From Streptococcus mitis (lineage in GTDB: Bacteria > Bacillota > Bacilli > Lactobacillales > Streptococcaceae): a stretch of 64,000 bases of DNA. The stretch spans positions 1,321,001 through 1,385,000 of the forward strand of contig NZ_CP067992.1 in NCBI RefSeq assembly GCF_016658865.1, read 5' to 3'. The notes under the pieces were generated by a model. It made no database searches. It saw nothing but the letters and a program-made list of their open reading frames with translations, and had not been told where the DNA came from. The position numbers and the translations under genes were made by a program. How positions within the stretch are numbered: the stretch's first letter is position 1; the number at the start of each line of letters is the position of its first letter. Below, one piece after another: positions 18,638 to 27,714 of this stretch.

Positions 18638-18988
18638 CTACCTTTCTACCAAATTAAATTTTGCGCCCGACCACGGCTTGAACTTCTCAGTAAATGAATA
18701 ACTCGGAGCCGTCCTATCACCGACATAAAAAGTCCCTGTTGTTTGACCTCTTACTGGATCAGGATATGAAACTTCAAAAAAAACTGCTGAAACGGCATTT
18801 AAAAGCTGACTCATTTCATCTTGAGTCAGCATACCCCATTCACAGTCTAGCTTGCGTTTAGTCGTGATACGGTCACGCATCATGTCTCCGTTCGCATTGC
18901 GACCCGTTTCTCCGTCGATGTCTTGGATACCCACTTGAAATTTTTGAGGAGGTTTAACAGCCACCCCATTGATAATTAAGCGTGCCAT
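18638..18988 (-). CDS. DUF6711-family tail protein
   Basis: 116 residues, starting MARLIINGVAVKPP with GGGAGG-type SD. It lies between tape measure and fibre, where a distal-tail or tail-hub part is expected. Beta-rich, no membrane segment. Family number from memory. Confidence 0.65.
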   Translation of the reverse strand: MARLIINGVAVKPPQKFQVGIQDIDGETGRNANGDMMRDRITTKRKLDCEWGMLTQDEMSQLLNAVSAVFFEVSYPDPVRGQTTGTFYVGDRTAPSYSFTEKFKPWSGAKFNLVER

Positions 18989-18999
18989 TTTACCTCCCT

Positions 19000-21900
19000 T
19001 TAGATGTTAAGCAAGACTTGTCCTGCACGTTCTTGTTCTCGATTTATTTCTTGAATAGCCACACGTCCGAATTCGTGTCCGCCGATTTGAATAACGATGT
19101 CGCCGTCGCCAGAAAATCCACCTTGTGGACTTACACCAGCCATGGCATTTACTACCGCACTGCTGACAACTCGCCCAAGTGTTTGGATGAATCCTGTATT
19201 TTCAAGTGGTACGACTGCTTCTTTACCAGCTTCACCAATCATGGCTACAGTCGGACTATCAACAATACCACCACGGGCAAGACGAGGAAGACTAACGTAT
19301 CCAACGCTACCGACCCATCCTAATCCTGGAAGACCTCTGACAGTATCCAAAACTCCGTTAATCATGCCAATAAAACCATTGACTACGTTCTCGATAGTTC
19401 CAAGAACCGCATTGACTGCACTTCTGAAAGCTCCACCCACTGCGCTACCAACCATTTGACCAGCGTTAACAAAGATACTTTTAACCGTATCCCAAACTCC
19501 ACTGAAGAAGCTACCAATTGAACTAAACGCGTTCTTAACTGCATTATAAGCACTAGTAAACATATTCCCAAACCAAGAAGATACATTCGCAAGAGCATTT
19601 GTGACATCGTTCCATCTCTCGCCAAACCAAGAACCTAGTTTGCTAAAGATATTGGTTAGACCAGTCCATGCTTTTTCGAACATGTCAGTAAACCATGCTC
19701 CGATATTAGCCAAAGCACTAGTCACATCAGCCCAACGTTCTCCGAACCATGATCCAATTGGTGTGAAGATATTAACGATAGCGTCCCATGCGCCTTGGAA
19801 TACACCAGAGAACCAATCTCCGATACCAGAGAAGATGTTTACAATGGCATCCCATGCTTGCTGGAATTTCTCACTAAACCATTGGCCTATTGGCTCAAAG
19901 ATTTCTTGTAGCTTTGTCCATAGATCACTGAAGAATTCGCCAATCGCTTGACAAATACCACTAATAAAATCACATAGTCCTTGCCATGCATTTTTAGCAA
20001 ACTCAACAACAGTATCCCAGTTTTGGTAGAGCAAAACACCGATAGCAATTAAGGCTGCAATAGCAGCAATAACTAAAGTTATCGGACTGGTCAATACCGC
20101 AATAGCTCCATTGAGTGCCCATGTTGCCGCTGCTGCGACTCCTGCAGCAATCGATTGAGCGATTTCCGCTGCTGCTGCAAGCCCCATCTGCGCTGCATGA
20201 ACACCCCAAGCTAGTGCTGATTTACCAAGTTCTAAAGCAGTTTTTCCTAATTGAACTATCAATTTACCTGAATTGACCACAAAGTCTTTTGCATATAACG
20301 CATTCAAATAGATGGTTTCTCCGAAGCTAACCAATTTATCGAATGTCAAAGCTTTCAAAGCTAGTCCAAGATTTTTAATTCCGCTAACAATAAGGGAAAC
20401 CTTGCCACTTAATGATTCGAATGCCCCTGCAAGTCCTCCAGCTTGTTCAGCCCAAGACAAGAACTTGATTCCTTGCCATACGGTTGCAAGCGTACCAATC
20501 ACACTAGCGATTGTGGAGATAATCTCTTTATTTTCTTTACACCAATCAGAAAAAGCAGTAAAACCATCAGCTACTAGCTTGATTGTATCAGCTAATAACT
20601 TCAATGCCTCTAGTATGATACCGCCTAGTAAATCAGCGACGGTTTCAATACTTATGCCGAATGTGTTAGACAAGAACTCTGCAAAAGGTTTCCAACTTCC
20701 TTCCCAAAGTATTTGAATAATATCAATTAGTCCGTTAAAAGCATTCGCAATAGAGTCAATAGCAGGGGCTACGTGTTCATCGTAGACACTACTTAATCCA
20801 TCGCCAAACTTATCAACAACGCTCTCGATTGTTTCAAATATTGGAGCTACAATGTCTAACAGACTTTGGAGCATTGAAGAAATTTTAGGAGCGCTTGTCA
20901 CAACGATTTTTTCAAATCCGTTAAACAAACCTCCTGCTAATTTACTACCAACTTCAACAATGGTAGATGTCAAGCTTAATAGAGTCGACACAATAGCGCT
21001 ACCGATACGAACCGCACCGGTTGAGGTAATGGCATCGTAGAAAGCACTAGAAAAAGCCTGAGCAATGTTCCCTACCGCCTCTGCAATGTTGCCAACATTA
21101 TCAAACAAAGCGACTAGCGCCCTGATAATGCGTTCTTTCTGCCTTTCAAGGCCGTTTGCAATACTTTCAGTAAGGAGTACACCAATACCAACGCCGATAG
21201 TAGCTATTGATCCTATCACTTGCCCTAAAGCATAAGCGATTTTCTCCGCCATTCGGTTAAAGGCATTCACAACCCTTTGGTCAGTAGCGATTTCTTCAAG
21301 AGTTTTCTTGATTCGTTCTAAAGCAGCTTTAATACGCTCTAAACCTTCTGGTCTAAATGCTGCATCAAAACCTTTTTTGAAGAGGTCAAACAACCCTTTC
21401 AGCTTATCTCCAAGACCATCGAAAATGCTCTTAAATTTATTGTCCATGTCGGTCAACTCGACTTCTGGCAAGATGTCTTTGAAAGGTCTGCCACCGCCTC
21501 CCTTTCCTTTACCACCTTTGCCTCCGCCTCCGCCTCCACCGCCAGAACCGCCTGCATCGTCGTCTTTTGGCTTTTGTAAGATATTAATCTCATCAAATCC
21601 TATAAGACCAAGCAATTCTTTAGCAGCTTTCTTAGCGTTTTTGGCTGAGTCTCCAAGATTGTCAGCAAGTCCTCCTGCTGAGTCTCCTGCATCTCCGATT
21701 GCGTTTCCTAAATCATCTGCACCTCCTGCAGCGTCTTGCATGGCGTTTCCTACGTTGCTGATTGCTCCTGCAGCGCCGTCTTTTACCGTAGCTTTCTTGT
21801 TGAACATCAAAGCAATAAACTCAGCGAGTTTAGCCGTTACATTCTTCAAAACCATAGCAAAAGAGTTCAAGACAGGCATAATTGCATTGATAATCGGTAA

Positions 21901-22686
21901 CATAGAGTTACCAAGGTTCAATGCACTATCTTTCATCAGAGATTTAAACAGACTGATACTACCATTGACCGAGTTGGATAAGGTGTCACCGTACTTGGCT
22001 GTGGCCTGTTCCAAGATTGCCATAAGGCGGATTTGTTGCTGTGTTTGATAGTCCAACTGTTGCCAACTTTGTCCGTTTGCGAACTTCTTAAAGGCTTCAG
22101 TGGACTCAATCATAGCCACATTGACGTTGATTCCTAGGTCCTCAATTGCTTCCGTGTTCCCTAGTAAACCTGAGCGAATCCGCTCCATAACGTCTGTAAT
22201 GCTACGCCCTGACCCCTCTGCGACCACTGCCGATGTCTGCAACATCTTAGCAGTATAAGCACTTAGCTTGTTGGTATCTTTGATAAATCCAGAAAATAGG
22301 TTTGAGTAGACCGCACCGTAGTTGGTCGCCTCACCCACACCCATATTCATGGCGTTGGCGTTATCGTTAACCCATTTTAAGAAAGATTGCGAACTCTCGC
22401 CCATCTGTCGCTTGATTTGGTTCATAGACGCTGATACTTCAAGAGCTGTCTGCGCTGAATACATCCCAACATCAAGCAATTTCTTACCAAGGATTGCAAA
22501 GCCAGCGAACTTGGCTAGCTTACCAAACGCACTACCGATTGAGTTCGACTGTTCACGAACTTTGGCAGTGGCATTTTTCACTTGGTCAGATGTTCCCTTG
22601 ACCTGATTCTCGACTTCTTTCATCTTCTTTCTGAAAGGCGCTATCTCAGCGTCAATCATGACTTTTAATTCGTCAAGAGTTGCCAT
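19000..22686 (-). CDS. Tail tape measure protein
   Basis: 1228 residues, sets tail length. Helical N-terminus (about 1-290), a Gly-rich linker near 385-400 (GGSGGGGGGGGKGG), hydrophobic segments around 860-930, then tandem Trp/Phe-rich units with a repeated G-x-WF spacing (IGQWFSEKF, IGDWFSGVF, IGSWFGERW, IGAWFTDMF, LGSWFGERW, VSSWFGNMF) near 945-1100. Preceded by the two small chaperone genes and a good SD (GAAAGGAG). Identification secure from size, position and composition. Confidence 0.95.
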   Translation of the reverse strand: MATLDELKVMIDAEIAPFRKKMKEVENQVKGTSDQVKNATAKVREQSNSIGSAFGKLAKFAGFAILGKKLLDVGMYSAQTALEVSASMNQIKRQMGESSQSFLKWVNDNANAMNMGVGEATNYGAVYSNLFSGFIKDTNKLSAYTAKMLQTSAVVAEGSGRSITDVMERIRSGLLGNTEAIEDLGINVNVAMIESTEAFKKFANGQSWQQLDYQTQQQIRLMAILEQATAKYGDTLSNSVNGSISLFKSLMKDSALNLGNSMLPIINAIMPVLNSFAMVLKNVTAKLAEFIALMFNKKATVKDGAAGAISNVGNAMQDAAGGADDLGNAIGDAGDSAGGLADNLGDSAKNAKKAAKELLGLIGFDEINILQKPKDDDAGGSGGGGGGGGKGGKGKGGGGRPFKDILPEVELTDMDNKFKSIFDGLGDKLKGLFDLFKKGFDAAFRPEGLERIKAALERIKKTLEEIATDQRVVNAFNRMAEKIAYALGQVIGSIATIGVGIGVLLTESIANGLERQKERIIRALVALFDNVGNIAEAVGNIAQAFSSAFYDAITSTGAVRIGSAIVSTLLSLTSTIVEVGSKLAGGLFNGFEKIVVTSAPKISSMLQSLLDIVAPIFETIESVVDKFGDGLSSVYDEHVAPAIDSIANAFNGLIDIIQILWEGSWKPFAEFLSNTFGISIETVADLLGGIILEALKLLADTIKLVADGFTAFSDWCKENKEIISTIASVIGTLATVWQGIKFLSWAEQAGGLAGAFESLSGKVSLIVSGIKNLGLALKALTFDKLVSFGETIYLNALYAKDFVVNSGKLIVQLGKTALELGKSALAWGVHAAQMGLAAAAEIAQSIAAGVAAAATWALNGAIAVLTSPITLVIAAIAALIAIGVLLYQNWDTVVEFAKNAWQGLCDFISGICQAIGEFFSDLWTKLQEIFEPIGQWFSEKFQQAWDAIVNIFSGIGDWFSGVFQGAWDAIVNIFTPIGSWFGERWADVTSALANIGAWFTDMFEKAWTGLTNIFSKLGSWFGERWNDVTNALANVSSWFGNMFTSAYNAVKNAFSSIGSFFSGVWDTVKSIFVNAGQMVGSAVGGAFRSAVNAVLGTIENVVNGFIGMINGVLDTVRGLPGLGWVGSVGYVSLPRLARGGIVDSPTVAMIGEAGKEAVVPLENTGFIQTLGRVVSSAVVNAMAGVSPQGGFSGDGDIVIQIGGHEFGRVAIQEINREQERAGQVLLNI

Positions 22687-23023
22687 TCATTTTCTCCTTT
22701 CTTTTGCGATTGTGTCTCTCTGCAAAATCACGCATCCGTTCCTTATGCAACAAAAGCGCTTGTCTCTGTCGTTCCTGTTCTACCGCTTGTTGTTCTTCTG
22801 CAAACAACTCAGGCGCATATTCCCAGAACTCAAAGACCTTGGCGTCTTTAGATAACAATAAGGAAACTTGGTTGGATATCATCTGCGAAAGTCTATAAGA
22901 GTCAATAATCTTTTCTTTACGCTCTTGGGTTTTGACACGGTTGTAGCTTTCTATCATTTCCCTGATTTCAAGCACCGTCAAATCCCAAAAATCAAGAGGC
23001 TTACCTCCGATGTCCAAAAACAT
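22673..23023 (-). CDS. Tail assembly chaperone, second frame (GpGT-like)
   Basis: 116 residues with C-terminal basic coiled coil (QERQRQALLLHKERMRDF). Starts ATG at 23023 with AGAGG nine bases upstream. The same frame is open a further stretch upstream and overlaps the end of the previous gene in the -1 frame, so it might also be made as a frameshift fusion. Confidence 0.75.
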   Translation of the reverse strand: MFLDIGGKPLDFWDLTVLEIREMIESYNRVKTQERKEKIIDSYRLSQMISNQVSLLLSKDAKVFEFWEYAPELFAEEQQAVEQERQRQALLLHKERMRDFAERHNRKRKEKMNGNS

Positions 23024-23061
23024 AGGGTAAAGCCTCTCAATAATCTGCGTTACCGTTAAGA

Positions 23062-23442
23062 TTACTCGACTACTGTCATTTTCTTCTTGGAAGTTTTCTT
23101 GTCCTTGCTTCCTCGTGGAGTAAAACCCGATACTTCAAATAGTGGCATTAAAACCTCTGTCATGAAGGTTGTTTGGTCTCCGCCGTTATCGACGTACTCA
23201 TCGTATAGATCATAGACATCCTCGAGAGAATACCCATTTTCATACTTCTGCAAGGCTCCATGAATCAAGAGCAATACAACTTTCAAAGGAGGCAAAGAAA
23301 ACTCTTCGCCAGCCTCAAGCATGAAGATTTTCAGTAAGTTCATACCGATTTTTTCTTCAACTTTTGCTGCTTGATGAGATGAAAGTCGTAGTTTCAACTC
23401 TTTCTCATCGCTAATCTTCCAAATTGAGTAAGGTAACGCCAT
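23062..23442 (-). CDS. Tail assembly chaperone, first frame (DUF6096-like)
   Basis: 126 residues, MALPYSIWKISDEKEL; ends in a Lys-rich tail (SKDKKTSKKK). It precedes the tape measure, the place of lambda gpG-like chaperones that coat the tape measure during tail assembly. Confidence 0.75.
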   Translation of the reverse strand: MALPYSIWKISDEKELKLRLSSHQAAKVEEKIGMNLLKIFMLEAGEEFSLPPLKVVLLLIHGALQKYENGYSLEDVYDLYDEYVDNGGDQTTFMTEVLMPLFEVSGFTPRGSKDKKTSKKKMTVVE

Positions 23443-23446
23443 TTAA

Positions 23447-23860
23447 TTAACCTCCAAGACCGTCTGTAAATTCCAAATCTGACTGCAAGGCAATCTTAAG
23501 TGTGAACTCGATAACGGCATTAACACCGCCACCGCCTAGTTTTACAGATACTTGACCTTCAAAACGAACTTTAGTACCGTCTGGGTAAGCTTGTTCAAAG
23601 AAGAGTTTTTTCTTATTGTCTGCCGCTTTACGTAATACACGATAAGGTGCAGTTTCGCTATCGTTCTTGTAAGAGAATTTGTATTCCAATTCCCCTGCGT
23701 CCCCGATACCGAACTCATACATTTTCACTTTATCTTCAAGAGTAGTGTTCTCTACTTTTTCAGGTTCAATACCAAACTCTGGTACTTCTTTCAATCCAAC
23801 AAGTTTAGTATAAGTTCCTTTAGCTTCGCCATAAGATAGCGTAATTCCATTTGCTAACAT
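23447..23860 (-). CDS. Major tail tube protein
   Basis: 137 residues. Beta-rich with Gly/Lys/Glu balance (GITLSYGEAKGTYTKLVGLKE, split by turns) typical of short siphovirus tail tube proteins. Sits between the tail terminator and tail chaperone genes, as in the standard order. Polymerises into the tail tube. Confidence 0.85.
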   Translation of the reverse strand: MLANGITLSYGEAKGTYTKLVGLKEVPEFGIEPEKVENTTLEDKVKMYEFGIGDAGELEYKFSYKNDSETAPYRVLRKAADNKKKLFFEQAYPDGTKVRFEGQVSVKLGGGGVNAVIEFTLKIALQSDLEFTDGLGG

Positions 23861-23862
23861 GT

Positions 23863-24231
23863 TTAATTCTCCATTCTAAATTGAAAAACAAGCTCTGAAT
23901 CTAAGTCAACAACACCTTCAAAACGCATGACCTTGTGTCTCAAATGAGACGGGTCTGGCACGTCTTGGCAGTCGGTTCTTCGCAAACCTAAAGACTCAAA
24001 GATCTGATTGATTTTAACAGCTAACTCACTAGTGCTGGTATCATCAAAGATATCTACCTTATAGCGGATAGATGATTTTTGTTCCTTGTCGTCAAACCAA
24101 TCACCCGGCTTGTTTTGTTCTTCCAAAAAAATAACGACTGGGAAAGTCTCCCAATCGCTAGGATAAGTATCAGTCACATTATCTGCGACCTTTTGCAATT
24201 CTTTATAAATAACAGGCTTGATATTGATCAT
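23863..24231 (-). CDS. Tail terminator/completion protein
   Basis: 122 residues (MINIKPVIYKELQKVADN). Position between the gp10-like gene and the tail tube gene, size, and the VDIFDDTSTSELAVKINQ helix fit minor tail terminators of SPP1/HK97-like phages. Confidence 0.7.
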   Translation of the reverse strand: MINIKPVIYKELQKVADNVTDTYPSDWETFPVVIFLEEQNKPGDWFDDKEQKSSIRYKVDIFDDTSTSELAVKINQIFESLGLRRTDCQDVPDPSHLRHKVMRFEGVVDLDSELVFQFRMEN

Positions 24232-24740
24232 TTTATTTGTTCTCTTATCTTTCTACTCACATAATTCGAAATATTCTTAGACACACGCTCTTGATTGTCT
24301 CTCAAAGCTGGATAAAGATAAGGCTGGGCAGGTTGACCATACATCTTGTAGAACTCCCCAATCTTTTGAAAGTGGTAAGGTCCTACATTGATTTGGTCTT
24401 CGTGCACATACCACGGGCTAGACCGATAAGACACGCTGATCTCTGGCGATATACCCGAATGGCTAGCTTGTCCTTTTGGCCCTGTTCCAAACTCAACATA
24501 AGGAGCATAGTGTAGATTTATGTAAACCTCGCCTATAACCTTATCTCCGTCCATTTTAACCCTAGTCTTAATACTATTTCTAAGTTCTCCATTGTTCCCT
24601 GGTGCAAGCCTTTTAGCATCAGCTTGGACAATGGTTTTGGCTGCATGATGAACCGCCTTTGAAACAATATCCCGTCGCGCAACATCTGACAACTTTCTGA
24701 GCTTAGCTATAAGTCTATCTGCCCCTAGTAGCTCTGACAC
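24228..24740 (-). CDS. HK97 gp10-like head-tail joining protein
   Basis: 170 residues. Helical N-terminus (IAKLRKLSDVARRDIVSKAV) followed by KTIVQADAKRLAP and YAPYVEFGTGPKG, the hallmark of the HK97-gp10_like family. Overlaps the next gene by ATGA. Confidence 0.85.
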   Translation of the reverse strand: MSELLGADRLIAKLRKLSDVARRDIVSKAVHHAAKTIVQADAKRLAPGNNGELRNSIKTRVKMDGDKVIGEVYINLHYAPYVEFGTGPKGQASHSGISPEISVSYRSSPWYVHEDQINVGPYHFQKIGEFYKMYGQPAQPYLYPALRDNQERVSKNISNYVSRKIREQIK

Positions 24741-25053
24741 GTTCCAACTCCAAAACTTGATGATATGTGTAGACCTTTTTAGAAATAACCTTGTGAGTTA
24801 CTTCCGTCTGGCTATCGATACACACGCCATCTTTCACTTTGATAGTAGCTGACTTGTTGGCGTTTGCGTTCAAAATGTCGTTGACACGCTCTCCATACAA
24901 TTCAGATTGTAGTTTGCTACTAGCTGGCCACAATTCAAGGCGGACTGTCTCGGCTTCTTTGGCATATCCTTCTTTTACGACGCCTTCTTCTGTGACAGTC
25001 TTTTCAAACCGTCGTATCGGATAGGGTTTCAGTCTACTCTGCTTCAAAAACAT
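24715..25053 (-). CDS. Head closure/minor capsid protein
   Basis: 112 residues. Place and size fit SPP1 gp16-like head-closure proteins that seal the portal after packaging. Overlaps both neighbours. No unmistakable motif. Confidence 0.65.
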   Translation of the reverse strand: MFLKQSRLKPYPIRRFEKTVTEEGVVKEGYAKEAETVRLELWPASSKLQSELYGERVNDILNANANKSATIKVKDGVCIDSQTEVTHKVISKKVYTYHQVLELERVRATRGR

Positions 25054-25345
25054 GGCCTGCCACCCTTGCTAGTCTGTGCATGCGGATACGCTGTAAAAGA
25101 CCCATAGACAGGCCGTTTTCTCCGTAGACTACTGCTATACCACCTTCGGTTCTAGAATGCTCTCCTTCCGCTCCTGAGCGGTTGTGGAGCTCAATAGCAA
25201 CCTCAGGTATTAAGAGACTTAAAGCAGGTGTCAAAGATGTGCGATTAGTCTCTGATAAGATAAGATTTGTAGCCCTCGTTTGGAGCAACATGAGAAGCTG
25301 AGTATCTTCTTCGCCTGTTAATTTCTTCAGCAACTCTATAGACAT
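25034..25345 (-). CDS. Head-tail connector (gp6/gp15-like)
   Basis: 103 residues, helical (MSIELLKKLTGEEDTQLL; LSLLIPEVAIELHNRSG), the usual shape of the first connector ring under the portal. Confidence 0.75.
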   Translation of the reverse strand: MSIELLKKLTGEEDTQLLMLLQTRATNLILSETNRTSLTPALSLLIPEVAIELHNRSGAEGEHSRTEGGIAVVYGENGLSMGLLQRIRMHRLARVAGHVFEAE

Positions 25346-25346
25346 A

Positions 25347-25535
25347 TCAATCCTCTTCTAAAAACTCGGGGTCAGGGAGGATTTCCTCAAGAACATCTGA
25401 GATGGCGACACCATTGCTGGCAAAATTGTCTGCCAGCTCAGCATAGCGATCCTCAGTAATCTCAAGTTCCTCCCCTGCCAGTCGTTTCACATTTGATTTC
25501 CAATCATAGAAATCTTGTTTGATTTTAAATTTCAC
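25347..25535 (-). CDS. Small acidic phage protein near the capsid gene
   Basis: 62 residues (MKFKIKQDFYDWKSNVKR), acidic C-terminus. Overlaps the upstream gene. Common small gene in this position; function unknown. Confidence 0.6.
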   Translation of the reverse strand: MKFKIKQDFYDWKSNVKRLAGEELEITEDRYAELADNFASNGVAISDVLEEILPDPEFLEED

Positions 25536-25707
25536 TTTTTAAATCCTCCAACACCTCTACAATTTCGGCTTTTGATAACTTATAGGCCCCAGCTAAGCCA
25601 GCTTCTTTAGCTAGATTCTTCAACTCTTCTAGAGTCTTATTCTCTAAATCAGAATACTGGCTAGCTTGTTCCTCTTGGATATAATGACGTCGTAGCAATA
25701 AGCTCAT
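25525..25707 (-). CDS. Small protein with Rho N-terminal/SAP-like helix-extended-loop-helix
   Basis: 60 residues. The text KTLEELKNLAKEAGL...YKLSKAEIVEVLEDL has the Rho_N/SAP spacing, a nucleic-acid-binding fold. It follows the major capsid gene, where head completion or decoration proteins often occur. Role is inference. Confidence 0.65.
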   Translation of the reverse strand: MSLLLRRHYIQEEQASQYSDLENKTLEELKNLAKEAGLAGAYKLSKAEIVEVLEDLKSEI

Positions 25708-25718
25708 ATCATCACCTC

Positions 25719-26561
25719 TTACTCACCGAATTTTACAACTCGTGTAGGGTCGTATAGGTAAACACCATAGTGTTCATCACCAGTGATAACCGTTGTCTTT
25801 TTAATGATGTCACGGTCTGTTTCGATAGCTACGTCACGTTTCATCATGATAACAAACGCACCGTATTTATTAGCGTCGTCTGTCTGAGTTTGGCTAGGAG
25901 AGACTTTGACGATAAATCCTTTACCTTCATCAACTTTTTTAGAACGGACGATTTGCACACCGGCAACTTCACCAAAGGTTCCAGAAACGACCATATCTGC
26001 GCCAATCTCTGACCCCTTAGTCCATTCTTTCGCTACTGCAGTTTTTAGCTTAATAGCATCTTTAGGGTTGATGATAGCAACATATCGCGCATCTTCTTCA
26101 TCCTCAAAAATATCAAGAGCTTTATCGATTGCCTCAATAGTTGTAGGAGCGTCTGCAACGTGTTGTGTTGCTGTTTTCGCTACTGCCACCAAATCGTTAT
26201 CAATTTTATTAGCGATAGCCAACCCAAGCTGATAAGTAGCTTGACCTAGTGGGTCACCAAGACCTGACAAAAGAGCTTCATCGGTAATTTCATAACCTTT
26301 AGCAGCCTTTTTAATAGTCATTTCTTTTTCTTTTGTTGATAGTTGGTCTAGAGTAATAGCTTGACCTTCTCCAACCTCTGCAGCATCTCCTGCATACTCC
26401 CATGCTGGAACTTTTAGAGTATTCCCTGGTCGGCCTTGGAGTGCTGTTTCCACATAAGCGAGTGAAGTGAATTTAATCAATTTAGGTAGTTTAGCGGAAA
26501 CCATATCCGCCATTACCTCTGGATTAACCATAGCGGCTAATTTAGTTTGTCCTGCTGTCAT
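25719..26561 (-). CDS. Major capsid protein
   Basis: 280 residues, HK97 fold expected. Preceded by a scaffold gene and followed by connectors. Typical text: AWEYAGDAAEVGEGQAI (N-arm and E-loop), GDPLGQATYQLGLAIANKIDND (spine helix), and a C-terminal VAIETDRDIIKKTTVI. No cleaved delta domain at the N-terminus, consistent with a separate scaffold. Confidence 0.92.
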   Translation of the reverse strand: MTAGQTKLAAMVNPEVMADMVSAKLPKLIKFTSLAYVETALQGRPGNTLKVPAWEYAGDAAEVGEGQAITLDQLSTKEKEMTIKKAAKGYEITDEALLSGLGDPLGQATYQLGLAIANKIDNDLVAVAKTATQHVADAPTTIEAIDKALDIFEDEEDARYVAIINPKDAIKLKTAVAKEWTKGSEIGADMVVSGTFGEVAGVQIVRSKKVDEGKGFIVKVSPSQTQTDDANKYGAFVIMMKRDVAIETDRDIIKKTTVITGDEHYGVYLYDPTRVVKFGE

Positions 26562-26565
26562 TTAT

Positions 26566-27135
26566 TTAACCTTTCAATTTCTTATAGAGTTCTGGGTTCT
26601 TTTGATAGAGTTCATTTCGACTCTGATAACCCATACGAGCAAATTCTTCTTTTGTGATACCGTCGCTGTCAACTGGTGCTTGCTTCATTGGAGCTCCGCC
26701 TTTTAGCTTTTCTTGTACGCCTTTCTGTACAGCTTGCTCCCATGATTTCTGTAATAATGCGACAGACTGCGATACCGTCTCTGCGCTTGTCAGATTAACT
26801 ACATTCACTAACTCAACAGGTAAGTCACGTTCACTTAACATTTCTTTAGCTTCTGCGGTCAATTCCTTGCGAGCAATAGCCTTTTCACGGTCAGCTAGTT
26901 CTTGTTCACGCTGATCTAACTGATATTTCTGTTTCTCATCAGCGTTCATCTTGGCGAGTTTCTTAGCTTCGTTTTCCTTGGCCTCTTGCTCTGATTTCCA
27001 CTTGGCAAACTTCTTATCGATGATAGCATCGACGTCTGCGTCCGTGTACTTCTTCTCGTCTTGCGGTTGTTGTGCAGGTTCTGCAGGTACCTTTTGTTCT
27101 TCAACCGTTTCGACTGTTTGTGTTTCTTCGTTCAT
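26566..27135 (-). CDS. Scaffolding protein (DUF4355-like)
   Basis: 189 residues from the ATG at 27135, which has AGGAGG in front. Gln/Glu/Lys-rich coiled coil (DADVDAIIDKKFAKWKSEQE) of the DUF4355 scaffold family. It guides capsid assembly and is lost before packaging. Confidence 0.88.
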   Translation of the reverse strand: MNEETQTVETVEEQKVPAEPAQQPQDEKKYTDADVDAIIDKKFAKWKSEQEAKENEAKKLAKMNADEKQKYQLDQREQELADREKAIARKELTAEAKEMLSERDLPVELVNVVNLTSAETVSQSVALLQKSWEQAVQKGVQEKLKGGAPMKQAPVDSDGITKEEFARMGYQSRNELYQKNPELYKKLKG

Positions 27136-27244
27136 TGCGAACCTCCTATTTTTAAAGTCGTCCCCGACTGTAATTTCCATAGCTTTTATAGTCTTCAATG
27201 CTTGGACAATATAAAAACCGTACGGGATTCCATACGGTTAAGTT

Positions 27245-27457
27245 TTATAATTCGATTCCTTCGATTTCTGATCGAACTTCCATCCAGTATAAATACTGAC
27301 CCATGGCGCACTTTTGATTTTTTAAAACTTCAATTGAGCATTTTGGCTCAAAATTGAGCGTACCAGCTTCGTATTTGATAACCATTTTATGTAATTTTGT
27401 ATATTTATCCTTAAGCGCATTGTATTCATCGATAAAACGTCTTTGCCAATCTTCCAT
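27245..27457 (-). CDS. Small phage protein (crAss001_48-related family)
   Basis: 70 residues starting MEDWQRRFIDEYNALKDKY; SD AAGGA nine bases before the ATG at 27457. This short helical family occurs in many phages and has no assigned function; the family name is from memory. Confidence 0.65.
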   Translation of the reverse strand: MEDWQRRFIDEYNALKDKYTKLHKMVIKYEAGTLNFEPKCSIEVLKNQKCAMGQYLYWMEVRSEIEGIEL

Positions 27458-27483
27458 TTTTTCTATTCCTTTCTTCAATTCAC

Positions 27484-27513
27484 TAATTTATAGCAATTTA
27501 TAGTAATTTATAA
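27484..27513. repeat. Three tandem 10-mers TAATTTATAG
   Basis: TAATTTATAG, CAATTTATAG and TAATTTATAA are adjacent, with no gap, just upstream of the 70-residue gene. Read on the minus strand each contains CTATAAATT. Could be a binding or promoter site; no proof. Confidence 0.6.
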
Positions 27514-27547
27514 CAGTCTATTCCTGCCAGTCAAGATGTCGAATCAC

Positions 27548-27664
27548 CTACTTTCTATTTCTGAAACCTGTTAAAATCGCAAGAATAGTTCCTACAATTA
27601 AAACAAATAGCCAAAAGAATACCAACCACCCAAAGGCGATTGATACCCAATCCCAAATGAACAT
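27548..27664 (-). CDS. 38-residue membrane microprotein
   Basis: ATG at 27664 after a near-perfect AAAGGAGG. The protein starts MFIWDWVSIAFGW and is one long hydrophobic helix (VFFWLFVLIVGTILAIL) with a basic end (GFRNRK), so it should insert with the C-terminus inside. It lies in the late operon between the minor head gene and scaffold. Function unknown; small late membrane proteins may act in lysis timing or exclusion. Confidence 0.7.
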   Translation of the reverse strand: MFIWDWVSIAFGWLVFFWLFVLIVGTILAILTGFRNRK

Positions 27665-27686
27665 AAGCTCCTCCTTTCTGGGCACG

Positions 27687-27714
27687 AAAAAAGCACTTAG
27701 ATTTCTCTAGGTGC
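27687..27714 (-). terminator. Terminator-like hairpin inside the late operon
   Basis: Minus strand GCACCTAGA, GAAA tetraloop, TCTAAGTGC, then T6; nine pairs with one mismatch. It lies between the 59-residue and 38-residue genes, before scaffold and capsid. Confidence 0.7.

Noticed and set aside
21308-22048. 246-codon plus-strand frame opposite the tape measure gene
   Set aside because: Low-complexity Pro/Ser text that mirrors the Gly-rich linker and helical codons of the real gene; no SD.
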